Of a stretch of 64,000 nt of DNA, positions 1 through 12,100 are shown piece by piece; positions within the stretch are counted from its first letter, which is position 1, and each line of letters begins with the position of its first letter. The stretch spans positions 40,764,197 to 40,828,196 of the forward strand of contig NC_054084.1 in NCBI RefSeq assembly GCF_017562075.2, in the 5' to 3' direction. This DNA comes from Anopheles merus (lineage: Eukaryota; Arthropoda; Insecta; Diptera; Culicidae). The notes under the pieces are model-generated. The model made no database searches and had not been told where the DNA came from. It was given only the letters and a program-made list of their open reading frames with translations. Position numbers and translations under genes: made by a program.

Positions 1-3000
1 TTACTCGTCGCCAATCGCTTCTTTTTAAATCATAATTAGTGCTTTACTTCTGAAAATCTAACCCTAACCACCATGTGTGTCCTTGAATCATCGTACATTT
101 TGCAGACTAAACACAACCGTTTCCGTTCTAAGAGCAATTCTCAGAACTTATGGACTGTGAAATACATGCGCGAAAAAGTACAGTAATTCCCCTTTTTAGC
201 GGCCGTTATCTTCAAAACCATTGGCACGAGTGTTTTTGCCTTCGTTAGTTGCTTTGACTTATAAAACAGTGCACAATTTTTGCTTTGAACCGAGTGTATG
301 TGTGTGTTTATAAAAGCCATAAGCACACATTCCCGCAGCCCCTAGAAAATATAAAGCAGCTGTCTGTCGCTAGCTTTGTAAGGTACAATCCGTACGAACT
401 TACTGCTTAAATATGATCTCTCCCTCTCTCTGCTGTTGTAACCAAGAACTATATTGAAAGACGTAAAGCTGATAGAAATTTACAAAAACGTAAGTATATT
501 AAAACACCATTCCATTCCCAGGGCGGCCACCAAACAATAGATATTCCGCACTTACCATGACCATTCTTTCTCTGCTTGCTTGCATGCGCTGCTACAGTTT
601 TCTGATAATGTGTTATGTTGCTAAAGAAAGTAAGTAAAACACAGCTCCAGCCGACGTTGATGAGTGGCCACCGAGGGAAGGGAATACAGGTGTACGAAAA
701 TGCCGTGGAATTTAACTAATATTACACCGCCAAACTGTGTTCCTTTCGCTTCACTTTTGTCACGACGAAGATGCTCGCTCTCCTCTCTTAATTGGTATGC
801 AATTCAACTATGCTTACAATTGATACCCCTCACGACTTCAGAGAACGATGCAAAACGATTGAAATTGAAACGTTAGTTCCTCCTGCACACTCTGCAGTGG
901 TGTACCGCAATGCATTCATTTAATGTTTTTTTCTTCTTTACGCAAACACGCAAGATTCAAACCAAATTCGCTCTTATTACAGTACTGTTCCCTACTATAC
1001 GCACCCAACCTTACGAAGTTAGTTACACGCATTGTCTCCAGTGAGTGTGTGTTGTTAAATGGTCGTATCCCGTTGTTCCAAGCAGAAATGAAGAGCGCTT
1101 CCGTCGGTCGAAAGTTGGGAATGGTGGTACACACACATTCTCGTGTACGCGGATAACGTTGTGTCTCTCATGTTGATTGTTGCGCGGTTGTCAATTATTT
1201 GTATTAGTTGTGTGTTCAATCTGCAAAAACATAAAACTGCATACTGTTGGGAAAGGTTCTAACTGGTTCATTCAGCATTGCTCGTCGACACGCCGAACAG
1301 GGGGAAGATAAGAAGTAAGTGTACAGCTAAACGAAGAGAGAAATGTAACATCCGAAATATTGTCCAGAATTTAACCGCCGGCCAGCCGGTCCAGCAGGTC
1401 CAGACTGCTTTCACGAGTGGCTCGATGAAAACGCGTTTTGATCTGTTCATCACCCTCCATCGTCCTGTTCCATCTCCTTTCTCTGCTATCCAACCACCTT
1501 CTTCCGCTCTGCGATGGAAATCAGCAGCTGCGTCGCAGTATAAACAGCTTATACACGATGTGTCACGCAATATAGCTGCCCGTACAGTTACTGATGGCGG
1601 CACGAACCGATGAAAACAAGAGCGCAACAACAGTACAACAATTGTTCAGACACATTGATGCTATTTGTTGTGTGCTCTCCACCGAAGTGTGTTGTGTAGG
1701 AATCGCGTCGCCGCTGGTGCGTGCATTACCCCTCTCTGCTTCGATCTTCAAAGATCTTTTACGTCGAGTTTAGTTAGGCCACGTTAGGCCGTTTCTTACA
1801 CCGTCGCTCGCACAGCTGCTCAAGATGCTACAAAATGCGATCCTGCTTATGATCTGTTACTGTCGCTGCTACAGCTGCTGCTTTTACACTGCTACAGCGG
1901 CGTTGTCGTCTGCCCATACTTTACTCTAAATGTCCCCAAAATTAGCAGGCTCTTCTCTCTTGTACTGCTTTTATCAGCTCGCGCAACCAGCAGAAGTGTG
2001 AGCTCCAAAGAATCGCCAACACACACACACAGCCGTGGCTCGATGCGGTTTTCCATGCAATGATCTCAATCCTGACCCAGCCGTATTTGATCGCGTTGCC
2101 GTGCAAGTTCTTAAAGAAGATATCAGCAAACGGCAAACATATTCACGTCTCGGTCCAGATCCGTCGTTACTAATCAGTTTAGGTGAAGCTTCTCCGTATT
2201 TGGAGGGGCACCTCCAACACCGCACGACGGGACAGACATGTAAGGTAACACACTGTTAAAGGCTCTATGGTACAATAGTTATGTGTAAGTGTTAACGTGT
2301 GTGTGCATGCTTGTCGTTTGGAACCTCGAAAGCGGGATCCAACATTGTAGTGTTATGTTAAAGATATGTACAAACGTACAGAAAGAGATAAGCAGTGGCG
2401 AAACAATAAAAAAAAAACAAAACTAAAAGTAACACAATAACAGCATCTACTAGAGAGTAGAAGTAAGGGATTCTTGGAAATTGAGGAAAAGGATAGTCAT
2501 ATACACACATCCACACACACACACGCTACTTCAGCTGGAAGAAAAGAAGAAGAGAAGAAAGACACGCAGAACACGAAGAAATCACGTTCGCCAGACGAAA
2601 CAGGACGGATTTTCTGGACGGACGGAGCACACGCACACCAAGTCTTCTCACGCCAGTTCGGGACCAGCAGCAGCAGCAGCATCTAGAACACCGCCAACGC
2701 CACCCAGATGCAGCAGCGGTCCCCTCCAGCATCACACGGAAACCGGAAACCCGCGGCCGGTACAGAAGCCGACGACACACATGCCACGTCTTCTTCCGTC
2801 TATCGCTTCTCCATTCGGCGGCCGACAAAAGCAGCGATCCGAGAGCATTGAGGCAGCACCGGGACAGGATAAACCGGAAACCGCCTGCCTGCAAATGGAC
2901 CACACTCCGCTTTCGCTCTTCTCTCTGAACAAGATCTACCTGCTGTCGAAGCGGATGGATGATTCGGAACTTTTGTCTCTTTTTTCCTAACGTTCCCACG

Positions 3001-3800
3001 GGCAAGTAACGGACGATCGTCTGGACGCCGGGCCGCTTCTCCAGCATCACCAGCGCGCTGCATCACCATTTTTACCGGCCACCGGGTACGGAATAACCCC
3101 CATACTCCTTAACGCCACCACAGCTCGGCAAGCATTCGGTTCGTGGAGGGTTGCAGCTCAAGGATCAACATCTACGCCGCAACACCTGCCTGCATACATT
3201 TCCCCTCGCTCAAACTGACTCACAGCAGAACGCGGTGTCGACCGGGACACTGACTGGCGGCAGATTGATCTCGCAGCAACGTTCTCCGCGTTCCCTGCCT
3301 CTCCTCCTTCATCCACACGCACAATCGCCTTTCCGCTCCACTCTATCAGAGAGAGAGAAAGAGTGTGTGTCTTGTCTTGCCCAGCGAAAACTTGATGCAA
3401 AAAGGCGACAGCGTTTAGAAGAAGACACTCAGGAATGGAAAGCAGTTACCGGTTGGGGCAATTCTGCGCTGGGAGGCAGCAGCTGCAAACCCGCAAGTTG
3501 CCCTATATGGTGAAACAGGTAGTTCATTTAGTACGAGCTAACGGTACTGGTGGGCTAAACAGATTGATACTGTGTTGGGTGTATTGTTCGCGCGGCCATT
3601 GAACCGTGCGCGTTCGACATCGATTAGTGTAAATTGAATCAAACAAACAGAACAAAAAGCAAGGGCTCAAAAAAGGCTGCACACAAATGTGTCAGCGCGA
3701 AAAAAAAGCGTATCGAATATGTTCGGGTCATTGTTACTAATATAAATGAAAAATAAAAAAAACATAAAACATAAAACGAAACTGTTTTAGTGAAGACTTA
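1..3800. other. No supported gene; possible tail of an upstream plus-strand transcript
   Basis: No open frame here has family resemblance plus splice signals. Between about 2450 and 3520 the DNA becomes GC-richer and carries CA, AAG and CAG runs, and several frames on both strands are open at the same time, which argues against real coding. The first A-rich AATAAA cluster on the plus strand lies near 3752. The simplest reading is untranslated or intergenic DNA, perhaps the 3' untranslated end of a plus-strand gene starting left of the window. This is inference only. Confidence 0.3.
3752..3757 (+). terminator. Possible polyadenylation signal (AATAAA)
   Basis: An AATAAA hexamer sits in an A-rich tract. 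It would close a plus-strand transcript coming from the left and lies several hundred bases before the 3' side of the convergent SRSF2 gene. A-rich tracts make this motif by chance, so support is weak. Confidence 0.25.
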
Positions 3801-4340
3801 AACCGCGAGAAGAAAATCGTCCAGCAATCGGACGTAATCCGATGCATCATATGCCCGTTTGAGGCGGAACCACATACGGTAGTGGCAATCCGATTCAAAA
3901 CAACTTATGTAAAAGATTCCTAACTTCAACCGTAGCGTCCCTACATTCAACACCGCACTGAGAATGAGCATTCGTTTTTTTTTTTAAGAATGTGAGGCTT
4001 TGGTATGATGGCCAAAATTCTGAAGGGAATTGGGTCACGAATACATCAGGAAGGTTGATGTTTGAGAGGTTCTCAGTGGGTACATGAATTTCAACGAAGC
4101 CATATACGTACGCTCCACTACGGCTATATCAGATGTGGTTCGTATGTGTAGCAAACCACTGTGCAGGGTACTTATACCAATACAAAAACGTAGACTAACG
4201 AAGTGAGTTCGCGAAGGGACGGGTAAGAGGGAAACAAACAAATAATGGGCTTGCAATGTGTTACCTGGTTCCTATCCAGTGGACGTGTGTCGTCAGAATC
4301 AAAAAATATTCCCATCTCACAACGATTGTAGATGGATGAT

Positions 4341-4418
4341 CTGTAAAGAGCATGAAAAATGCAATTAATGTTATTCTGTAAATCTTGTCAGATTTCAATT
4401 TTTTAAACGGTAACATAC
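4341..4418 (-). other. Intron in the 3' UTR of the SRSF2 gene (78 nt)
   Basis: On the minus strand, 25 nt after the SRSF2 stop codon, the sequence reads TTAAG|GTATGT. After 78 nt a pyrimidine-rich acceptor ends in CTCTTTACAG. Length and signals are typical of short insect introns. The downstream untranslated exon starts at 4340; I did not find a clear minus-strand AATAAA for its end. Introns placed after a stop codon are known in SR-protein genes, where alternative splicing of the 3' part tunes transcript decay. Here the stop-to-junction distance is short, so a decay effect is not assured. Confidence 0.65.
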
Positions 4419-4444
4419 CTTAATAAAATTTACACATCGTCTCA

Positions 4445-5349
4445 CTAGTAGTGTCCACGTTCGGCAGGGCTGCGAGAGCGGGAATCCTTGCCGCGAGATG
4501 ATTTACTGCCCGAACGAGAGCGCGGTGTACGGGACTTGGAGCGAGAGTACGAACGGCGCCGATGCTCGGGACTGCGAGACCGAGAGCGGCGACGGTGGCG
4601 TTCACGGGAGCGTCCCCGTTCACGACCGTTGTATCGGTTTCCGCGACGCTGTGGAGAAGTTGGCCGCCCGTAACGAGCCATCTGGACGCGAAGCTCCCTG
4701 CCATCCAACATGCGTCCGTCCATGGCGTCTAGTGCGTCTTCGGCATCACGCTTGTCATAGAATCTAATGCAAGGGGCGGGAAAGAATGCATGTTGAACAT
4801 AACCTTGAACGATTCCATTACACCGAATCACACCAACTTACCGGACGAAGGCAAAGCCACGGCTTTCACGCGTGTGTCGATCGCGGGGAATGTAAATATC
4901 TCCGACTTCTCCGCAACGTTCAAACACCCGTCTCAAATCATCCGGTGTTGTGCGGTAGGTTAAGTTGTCGACCTGAAAAACAAACGCACGCATAAGTACA
5001 CACACGATTCAGTACACCAATGGTTTCCAGTTCATCTGCAACATATGCTACAATATGGAGGGCTGTTATACCAGTTCTCGGTATGGCATGTCCAACTTTC
5101 TCTCTACTACGCATTAGCCAGCGATCCCGTGGACGTGGCTTTCTAGCTTTGGGCCATTAAGGGAAACATGACCCACCAACAGTTTAATCTCGGATAACTT
5201 TTAATCGCCTTCATGCAGCAGATAGGAACCACCGAAGTCAATTATGCTGTACTCGAGATAAAGCAATGCATGGAAAAAAGATAATGGTCCCTTACCTTCA
5301 GTGAAATCATACCATCTATTCTCGGAGGCGGACGTGCGTATCCACTCAT
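4445..5349 (-). CDS. SC35: Serine/arginine-rich splicing factor 2 (SC35), complete, three coding exons
   Basis: This nuclear splicing factor binds exonic enhancers in pre-mRNA and recruits U1 and U2 components. Coding exons on the minus strand are 5296-5349, 4842-4972 and 4445-4763, joined by GT-AG introns of 323 and 78 nt, giving 167 aa. The start is set by MSGYARPPPRIDGMISLKVD, which matches the conserved SRSF2 amino end. One RRM spans about residues 15-92, with RNP2 LKVDNLTY (17-24) and RNP1 RGFAFVRF (56-63). The RELRVQMARYGRP segment closes the RRM, and an RS domain rich in RS/SR pairs runs from about 98 to 164. The protein is shorter than human SRSF2 (221 aa) because its RS tail is short. 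A further intron lies in the 3' UTR. The gene is head to head with the RNase Z gene. Family assignment is very secure. Confidence 0.96.
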
Positions 5350-6076
5350 TTTGATGGATTCCCCGAGTTGCCACTTATCCACAAGCGAGTAATAACGTTT
5401 TAAAACACTTTAATTAATCTGGCTAATATGTAAAGCGCCCACAATCAAACAATATGCGGAGCTACGTGACCGAACTTCACGACGCGAGCAAGACCGATGA
5501 AAAATGGCTACCTTTCCCGGAGGACAAAATGGCTACCCAGAGTTTGCGCTACAACACAGCGGGTCGCCCCTAAGAACATCACAACTGACAACGGTATCTT
5601 TATAAATCATCAGAATTATTTTATATATTTTATATGGCAACTGAATAAACTTCATTTCATTTATTTTAAAATAAATAATAACAAATGTATTTAATATAAC
5701 TTGAAACAACATAAACACAATTGTGAATGGAAAATCTGTTTTGACTCTGTCAAGAAAATTTGTGTACTTCATAATATATCAAGCAAGAAATTTGAAAACG
5801 CCGGTAATGAAAAATAGGTACATGTAGGAAGAAGTTAATTTTGGATCGAGATTTTTCTTGTAAATGTAGTTTTTTCAGTTCATATGAATGTCTATTGAAA
5901 ACAGTTGAAAGATTTGCTTTTTGTTTGAAAAAACATGCTCATCGAGGTGCCGGCTTTTGATGTAAACAAACACCTGTCAAGATTGGAGGTGCAACCAAAC
6001 CATATGATTTCTGCACGTTGCACGTTGTTAAGTTTTCGGTTCGGTGGTAAGCACGGTGAGCACCAGTCCACAATAT
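5350..6076. promoter_or_regulatory. Presumptive bidirectional promoter between SRSF2 and RNase Z genes
   Basis: The two start codons lie 727 bp apart and face away from each other, so both 5' UTRs and core promoters must fit here unless more 5' exons exist. Both are housekeeping RNA-processing genes, a common setting for a shared promoter. The part next to SRSF2 holds a repeated AAAATGGCTACC motif. The middle (about 5590-5900) is very AT-rich. No convincing TATA box position can be assigned without transcript ends. Confidence 0.5.
5501..5537. promoter_or_regulatory. Direct pair of AAAATGGCTACC motifs (YY1/Pho-like)
   Basis: Two identical 12-mers, AAAATGGCTACC, start at 5501 and 5526, 25 bp apart. 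The AAAATGGC core equals the consensus of the YY1/Pleiohomeotic zinc-finger proteins. The site lies about 150 bp upstream of the SRSF2 start codon. Function is inferred from motif and position only. Confidence 0.4.
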
Positions 6077-8920
6077 ATGTATACAATTAGCAGATTGGTA
6101 AACTCTAATGTAGTTAGATCAAAAGTGCCTGCACGCTGGAACTCTGCGCATAAGAAATTGAACAAGCTGCTCAGCAAAATGCCGCTCGATCCGAAACACA
6201 TTGCCGAGGCACAGAAGCAACGTTTGAAGCTGAAGCAAAAGGTGTCGAAAGTTTCACCCGGTATCGTGAATCTGCAGGTGTTGGGATGCGGTGCACCGGG
6301 CACACCGGCCTCGGTGTATCTGTTTACGGACCAAACCCGCTACCTGTTCAACTGTGGCGAAGGTACGCAAAGACTGGCGTATGAGCATAAAACGAAGCTG
6401 TCCTGTTTGGAAAACATTTTCATGACACGAACCAACTGGGAACGGATCGGCGGCCTGCCTGGCATCTGCTTGACGATGCAAGACGTCGGTGTGCCGGCCG
6501 TGTCGCTTCACGGACCGCCCGGGCTGGACGAGCTGTTCAAAGCAATGCGACGGTTCGTCATACTGAAGGACATGAAGGTGGAAGCGTCCGAGTATGCGAC
6601 GGGGGATATGTACGAGGACCATGTTATGACGCTTCGCTACGTCGTGATCAATCGGCAACCGGCCAGCGCTGCCAGGGAAGCCGGATCCGACGAAGACCAA
6701 AACCAGGATGAAGCCGCCGTTGACGATACGGATTACTATGCGTACGAGAGAAAACGGGAAACACTTCAAAAACCCCAATCGGAAGCTGCGAAAAGCGTTC
6801 AATCGACAAACTGGACAAAGCGGGAGGAAAGTTCGGTAATGGCTTACATCTGCAAGCTAAAACCACGCCATGGGCAATTGTCGTTAGAGAAGTGTGTGGA
6901 GCTGGGTGTTCCGCCCGGGCCTCTGTTGGGACTGCTGAAAAATGGCAACGATGTTACGCTTCCTGATGGTCGCGTTGTGAGATCGTGTGAGGTGCGGGCG
7001 CCCGACGATCCCGGTCCGGTGTTCATGTTCATCGACATTCCTAGCCGCGAGTACATGGACGATTTCGTGGCAAAGGCGGAACTGTTTAAGAAGTATCAGC
7101 AAACAGCGGTGGAAGAATCCGATCAGGCCATTTTTGTGGTGCACTTCAGTCCGCTCGATGTGATGCGCTGTGATGAGTATCGACAGTTTATGGACCGGTT
7201 TTCCGCCAGCACCAGGCATATTGCGCTGAACGAGGTGAATAGCTTTTCCGGATACATTGCGGCACACCGGATACAGTATCACTTGAACCAACTAGATGGA
7301 CAAATTTTCCCGCTTCTAAGGTATATGACGAATGAATGTGAACGAAAGCTGTCGCCATTATTATAATTCTTTCTATTCCATCACAGAGAGGAAAACAATC
7401 AGTATGCGGATCCTCCAGCAAACGACACAGATTTGGTGCGATCGTCTTCGCTGAGTTACATGCACATTCGACCACCGAAAGGCATCGATAGGTAAGAAAT
7501 GAGACCAAATTAATTACACCATTGATTATACCAACATCCGTTTTCATATTGCTTTAGAACGCTGGAGGCATCCTTGAATCCGCAGGAGTACCTTAATGAA
7601 CTAGAGCTGTTACCGGACTTTAAAGAGGCGCTTGCTGAATTGAAGCAACAACTCGCACAACACACCGCTCGAAGATCTGCCGAGGTTAGAGCAGAGCAAT
7701 TTCCACGCTTAATTTTTCTCGGCACCGGATCATCGATTCCGAACAAAACGCGAAACGTTAGTGCTATTTTGATCTTGACTAGGTAAGATTTACTTTTACA
7801 TACACTTTTGACCAGCAGTTGCATGTATCGTGCGCCTTTGGTAAAATTGATGCACTTTTATGCGTTTTAGCAAACAATCATCGATATTGTTGGACTGTGG
7901 CGAAGGAACCGTGGGGCAGATTTGGCGAGTTTTTGGGAAAGAGCAAGCAGAAGAAATCTTGCGATCGATAAAAACGGTCTACATTTCTCACCTACATGCA
8001 GATCATCATCTAGGTATGAACATACATTTCTAAATTTTTACAAAATCCTATTGTGAGAGGCTAAAAATTGTATCGATTCATTTAACTTTCAGGTTTGATT
8101 GGTCTGCTACAAGCTCGCAAGAAGCTGTTGGGTGATAACTGTGAACGCTTAACTCTGGTGGCACCGGAGCAAATTTCCTACTGGCTGAGGCTGTACGATT
8201 GTAGGTTCGAAACCATCCACAAAGAATATGTGCTTGTAAAGAATGCTGATCTGGTAAGCTAACAATTCGGAGTGTGCACATGTAAAACACACTAACGACA
8301 TTTGCTTTTAGTTGGAAAATCCTCTACAATATGAAAAGCTGCTAGCAATGGGCATCAAGGAGATTGCCACCTGTCGCGTTCGCCACTGTCCCCATTCGTT
8401 CGGGGTCGCACTGAAAGTGGCATCGCTTGGAACGCACCCGGAAACGAACATCGAAGGAGATGTAAAAATCACGTACAGTGGCGACACGATGCCTTGCGAA
8501 AGCCTGATCGAGCTGGGCCGTGATTCGACCGTGCTCATACACGAGGCAACGATGGAGGATGAACTAGCAGCGGAGGCACGCATCAAAATGCACAGTACAC
8601 TGTCGCAGGCGATCGAACAGGGCCGTAAAATGAATGCACGATACACGCTGCTAACACACTTTAGCCAGCGGTATGCCAAAATTCCCCGCCTCCGGCCAGA
8701 ACAGCAGCAGACGGGCCTGGGCACCGATCTGGGCATTGCCTTCGACAACATGGAGGTAACGCTGGACGATTTGCCAACACTGTGTAAGTTCTATCCCGCG
8801 CTAAAAGCCATGTTTATCAGTCACTTCGAGGAAATGGAACAGAAGGCGATAAAGCGGGGCAACAAAAAGTTACGCCTCGAAACGGCTACCGGAAGCAAAG
8901 AATGTTCGCCAACGCGATGA
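6077..8920 (+). CDS. RNaseZ: Long-form ribonuclease Z (ELAC2 type), tRNA 3' processing endonuclease, complete
   Basis: This zinc enzyme cuts pre-tRNA just after the discriminator base so CCA can be added; in animals it works in nucleus and mitochondria. Six exons, 6077-7320, 7387-7491, 7558-7782, 7871-8013, 8093-8253 and 8312-8920, join in phase to 828 aa, close to human ELAC2. The carboxyl half has the catalytic metallo-beta-lactamase fold: LGTGSS (504-509), the zinc motif HLHADH (565-570), RHCPHSFG (650-657), SGDT with D684, HEAT (703-706), HST (720-722) and H742 in THFSQRY. The amino half is the inactive copy that keeps FNCGEGTQ but has lost the histidine motif; the flexible arm that grips tRNA lies near 275-325. 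The first ATG is chosen because residues 1-34 are basic without acids, like a mitochondrial presequence; M35 could start the nuclear form. Confidence 0.96.
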
Positions 8921-8992
8921 GTTTTGAGCTATATGAGCTTCCGCTACGATATAGGATAGGGATTGGTAAGGAACAATCTTTTTAAACAGTGA

Positions 8993-9011
8993 AATAAAAC
9001 ATGAAAATAAA
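8993..9011 (+). terminator. Polyadenylation signals of the RNase Z gene
   Basis: Two AATAAA hexamers (8993-8998 and 9006-9011) follow the RNase Z stop codon by 73-90 nt, which gives a short 3' UTR. The site is immediately before the T-rich interval that may belong to the convergent minus-strand gene. Confidence 0.6.
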
Positions 9012-9146
9012 AGCAAACGCATCATTCACAAACACACGATGTAAGATTTTCAGAATATTCGATTTATTTCTCACTTCATTTAGTTCAATGTAAAGGTGTT
9101 TTTCTTCGTATTGACTAAACGTTGATGCTCAATCGCTTGCTTGCTT

Positions 9147-9169
9147 TCTCTCTCTCTCTCTCTCTCTCT
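9147..9169. repeat. (CT)n microsatellite
   Basis: An uninterrupted run of about eleven CT units lies just beyond the RNase Z transcript end. On the minus strand it reads GAGAGA. Confidence 0.9.
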
Positions 9170-12100
9170 GTTATTCAACACCCTCTATTTTTGACCGTTT
9201 GTTGCATCTTTTTGTTGCTCTCTGTCACTGAAGCTTTCAAGTCAAATGTAATACGCTTTCTTATGCTTAATGCTTGCATTCTTATAGTTTAACGTTTGTT
9301 TTGTTGGTTTGTGTTTTGTTTGTTTGCCCTTAAATAAAGCATATAGCAATGGAAATTTGATGTTATTAGTGTGGTTGCTGTTGCTGTACTGTACTGAGAA
9401 ATTTATCCTACACATCACCACTGTAATTAAGGTGCTCCCACGTCAAAGTACGGTAATTTTCTTTAGTTCACTTATCGTTAATACCGTTCCACCGTTTGCT
9501 GTTCTTGATACTGGTGCGTTTTTTGTTTTATTTTGTTGTTTTTTGTTTGGAAGATACTCTCCAATAATCTCGTCCGTTTTCCAAGATTAAACGTGCTCAT
9601 CAAACGTGAAGTATTATGATTCAGATTGTATGTTTTATTCGAACGACATTCGCTCTTAGTTTGTGTTACTCCGGTCGTTCTTCCACACAGCCTCTGTCAG
9701 GTTCGACGAGGTGTCGATAGATAGTAATATTTTTCCACTCTTCCCTTCTTACATCATTTCCGTAATTGTAATAAATGTGTAAAATGAATGTATTTGTATG
9801 CGTGCGTTAGTTACATGTTACACCATCACGTACCTAGTGGCCTGCCATTTGGACTGGGAATCGTCCATTCCATTCCGAAGTATGATTACTACCGATTGAT
9901 CACATTTACAATGCAGTCACGTATAATTTAAATGCGAAATCAGATTCGGTTTCGGTTTTAAAATATAACCGCTTTTAGCATTAGATTTTTAATCGTTTAA
10001 AAATCCCGCTCAATAGCATTATAAATTATAGTTTACAGTAAATTGTAGCACAATTTCCCTACCCAGATGCAGATGTTATTAAAGTGAACCTGTCCGTGCA
10101 TGGCACTAAAATGCGATACACATGATTTTTATTATTCTTCTTCTTTTATCTGTTTACTTATTTTGGCATCTTATACAAGCGAAAGATTCAATTCGAAAAT
10201 GGTGTATGACTGCGTGTGTTGTAGAAACAAATGTCGTATAAGTTATTGGCAACATAAATTCGTCAGTTTAATTTATTGATTAACGGAGGGGATTATACGG
10301 TGTATTGAGAGACTATGGTGAATTATCTTCTCGTTCGTCGTACTATTCTATCGGGCAACAGATTTGCAATATCTTAAATATGAATGTTTGTACAAAACCG
10401 ACTATCGAAAGGCAATACCGATTTATGTATGTACGAACTAGGGCCTGAACATGCCATGTTCTTGCTTTATATTATACTGCTCTCATGATATATTATAATG
10501 TTATGGTGCTATTGTTAATGTTAGCAATGTCTTTTTCGATCTCTAAATAATTGCATTAAATTTTAGACGACAGTTAGAATTAAATAACACAGAAGATGGT
10601 ATTTTGCTATTGCCAAACTTAACATACACAAAACAGTGAACCAATAATTTCGAAGGAATCACTTCACATCAAACGCTTGTGCAAAATTGATTTACATGCA
10701 ATTTTTCTGCTAACATTTTACAGTGTACAGCCGTTTGCAATAGATTATCGTGACACAATTGTAAAAAAAGAACGTTTGATTCGGAAGATAGCTTCAGCCT
10801 AGCCTTAATGCTTAGCGTTATGCGTTATGTATCTTTTCGTTTTGCCTTCTCTTTATCCATCCGTGCGTGTGTGTACAATTCCTATTCAATTTCTTTTAAT
10901 TAACACTTCACCACCATCAAACTTTGCTTGTCGATCTTTAGGGAAGTGTCGTACTTGTTTTTTAGCTACTGAACGTTTACCGTGATCATAATAGCGATTT
11001 ATTTGTGCAGCAAAATATACCATACGAACTTGATATTCGCACGGTAAGTTTTATGTGTGTTATTCTAGTCCGTCGTTGTCGTTACGAGTTAACCGTAGAA
11101 AACCACTAATTAGGGTTGGGGGATTTTTTTTGCCGTGACTAGTGATTTGGTGTGTGTTTGTGCTAGAAGTTCTATCGGTTTGTGTGTATTATTGAGACTG
11201 TGGAACATGTTTTCCCTTTTGTTCTGTTTTGCGCTACGTTTTCCATTTCTACACTTCCCCATTCGATTGAACGATCGCGTACAAAGTGACGACGATCGTT
11301 CACTTTAAACATGCTTATAGAAAAAGATTGAAAATAGATCTTAGCTATAAATTGGTCGGAGTATATATCATGTGTTTTAGGTGTATTGATTCATACCGAT
11401 GCGCAAAACGTTTGTGGAGCAAATGTTGCATCCATCCTGCGCATGGCGATCTACCGCTTGCCTTCTACCTTGCTGCCATACGTATCCACGTCCGGTTTCT
11501 GCATTTGTTCATCTCTTTCAGGAGACATGACAGATTTTGTGTTTACCTTTCCTTTTAAAAAATATCTCTTCCATAATAACGACGCTAAAAAACATCCAAC
11601 ATTTTCGATACCTAACAGTGTGATAGAAACAAAACACATATCTAGTACTTTCTTTGTTAAACGAAAAATATCCTTTCGAATTTAAGGTAGCATATACTTT
11701 CTTTAACTGCTTTTCACGTTTTTGGGATAACGGATTCTTCGGTTTTCGCTATCTTTCAGGTCATCATCAATGGTGCACAGGATGTGTCTCGGGATATGGA
11801 ATAATTTCTGGAGATTCTTGTTAGTAATCACACAATTTGTTCATTTGTTCACTTTTTTCATGAAAGTGTGTTACATTTGCATGTGTTATTCTTTGCTCTC
11901 TCGTAACAAATTCGATAACGTCCATTTTCATCTCTTCTTTTGCATTCTTTTCACTATTTGGTGATTTTTTATATATTTTTTATCCCTTGTGTTGAAATTC
12001 TGTTCTTATTTTTTTTTTCAATGTTTATAATCAAATGAAAAATAATCACTATAACTAAACATTAATTTTCTTGGTAATTCCATTGTATTCCCTACGCTCA

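Noticed and set aside
1268..1630. Overlapping frames of 111-120 codons on both strands
   Set aside because: Same DNA open in both directions without motifs or codon bias; typical of chance.
2481..2990. 169-codon plus frame with CAG and CA runs
   Set aside because: The opposite strand is also open over 174 codons, the first third is microsatellite-derived, and there is no family motif or clear splice acceptor. Untranslated GC-rich DNA explains it as well.
6044..6076. Upstream extension of RNase Z from a GTG codon
   Set aside because: No ATG in this extension; the first ATG at 6077 begins a convincing mitochondrial presequence.
6254..7291. Minus-strand frames of 135-182 codons
   Set aside because: Shadows of the first RNase Z exon.
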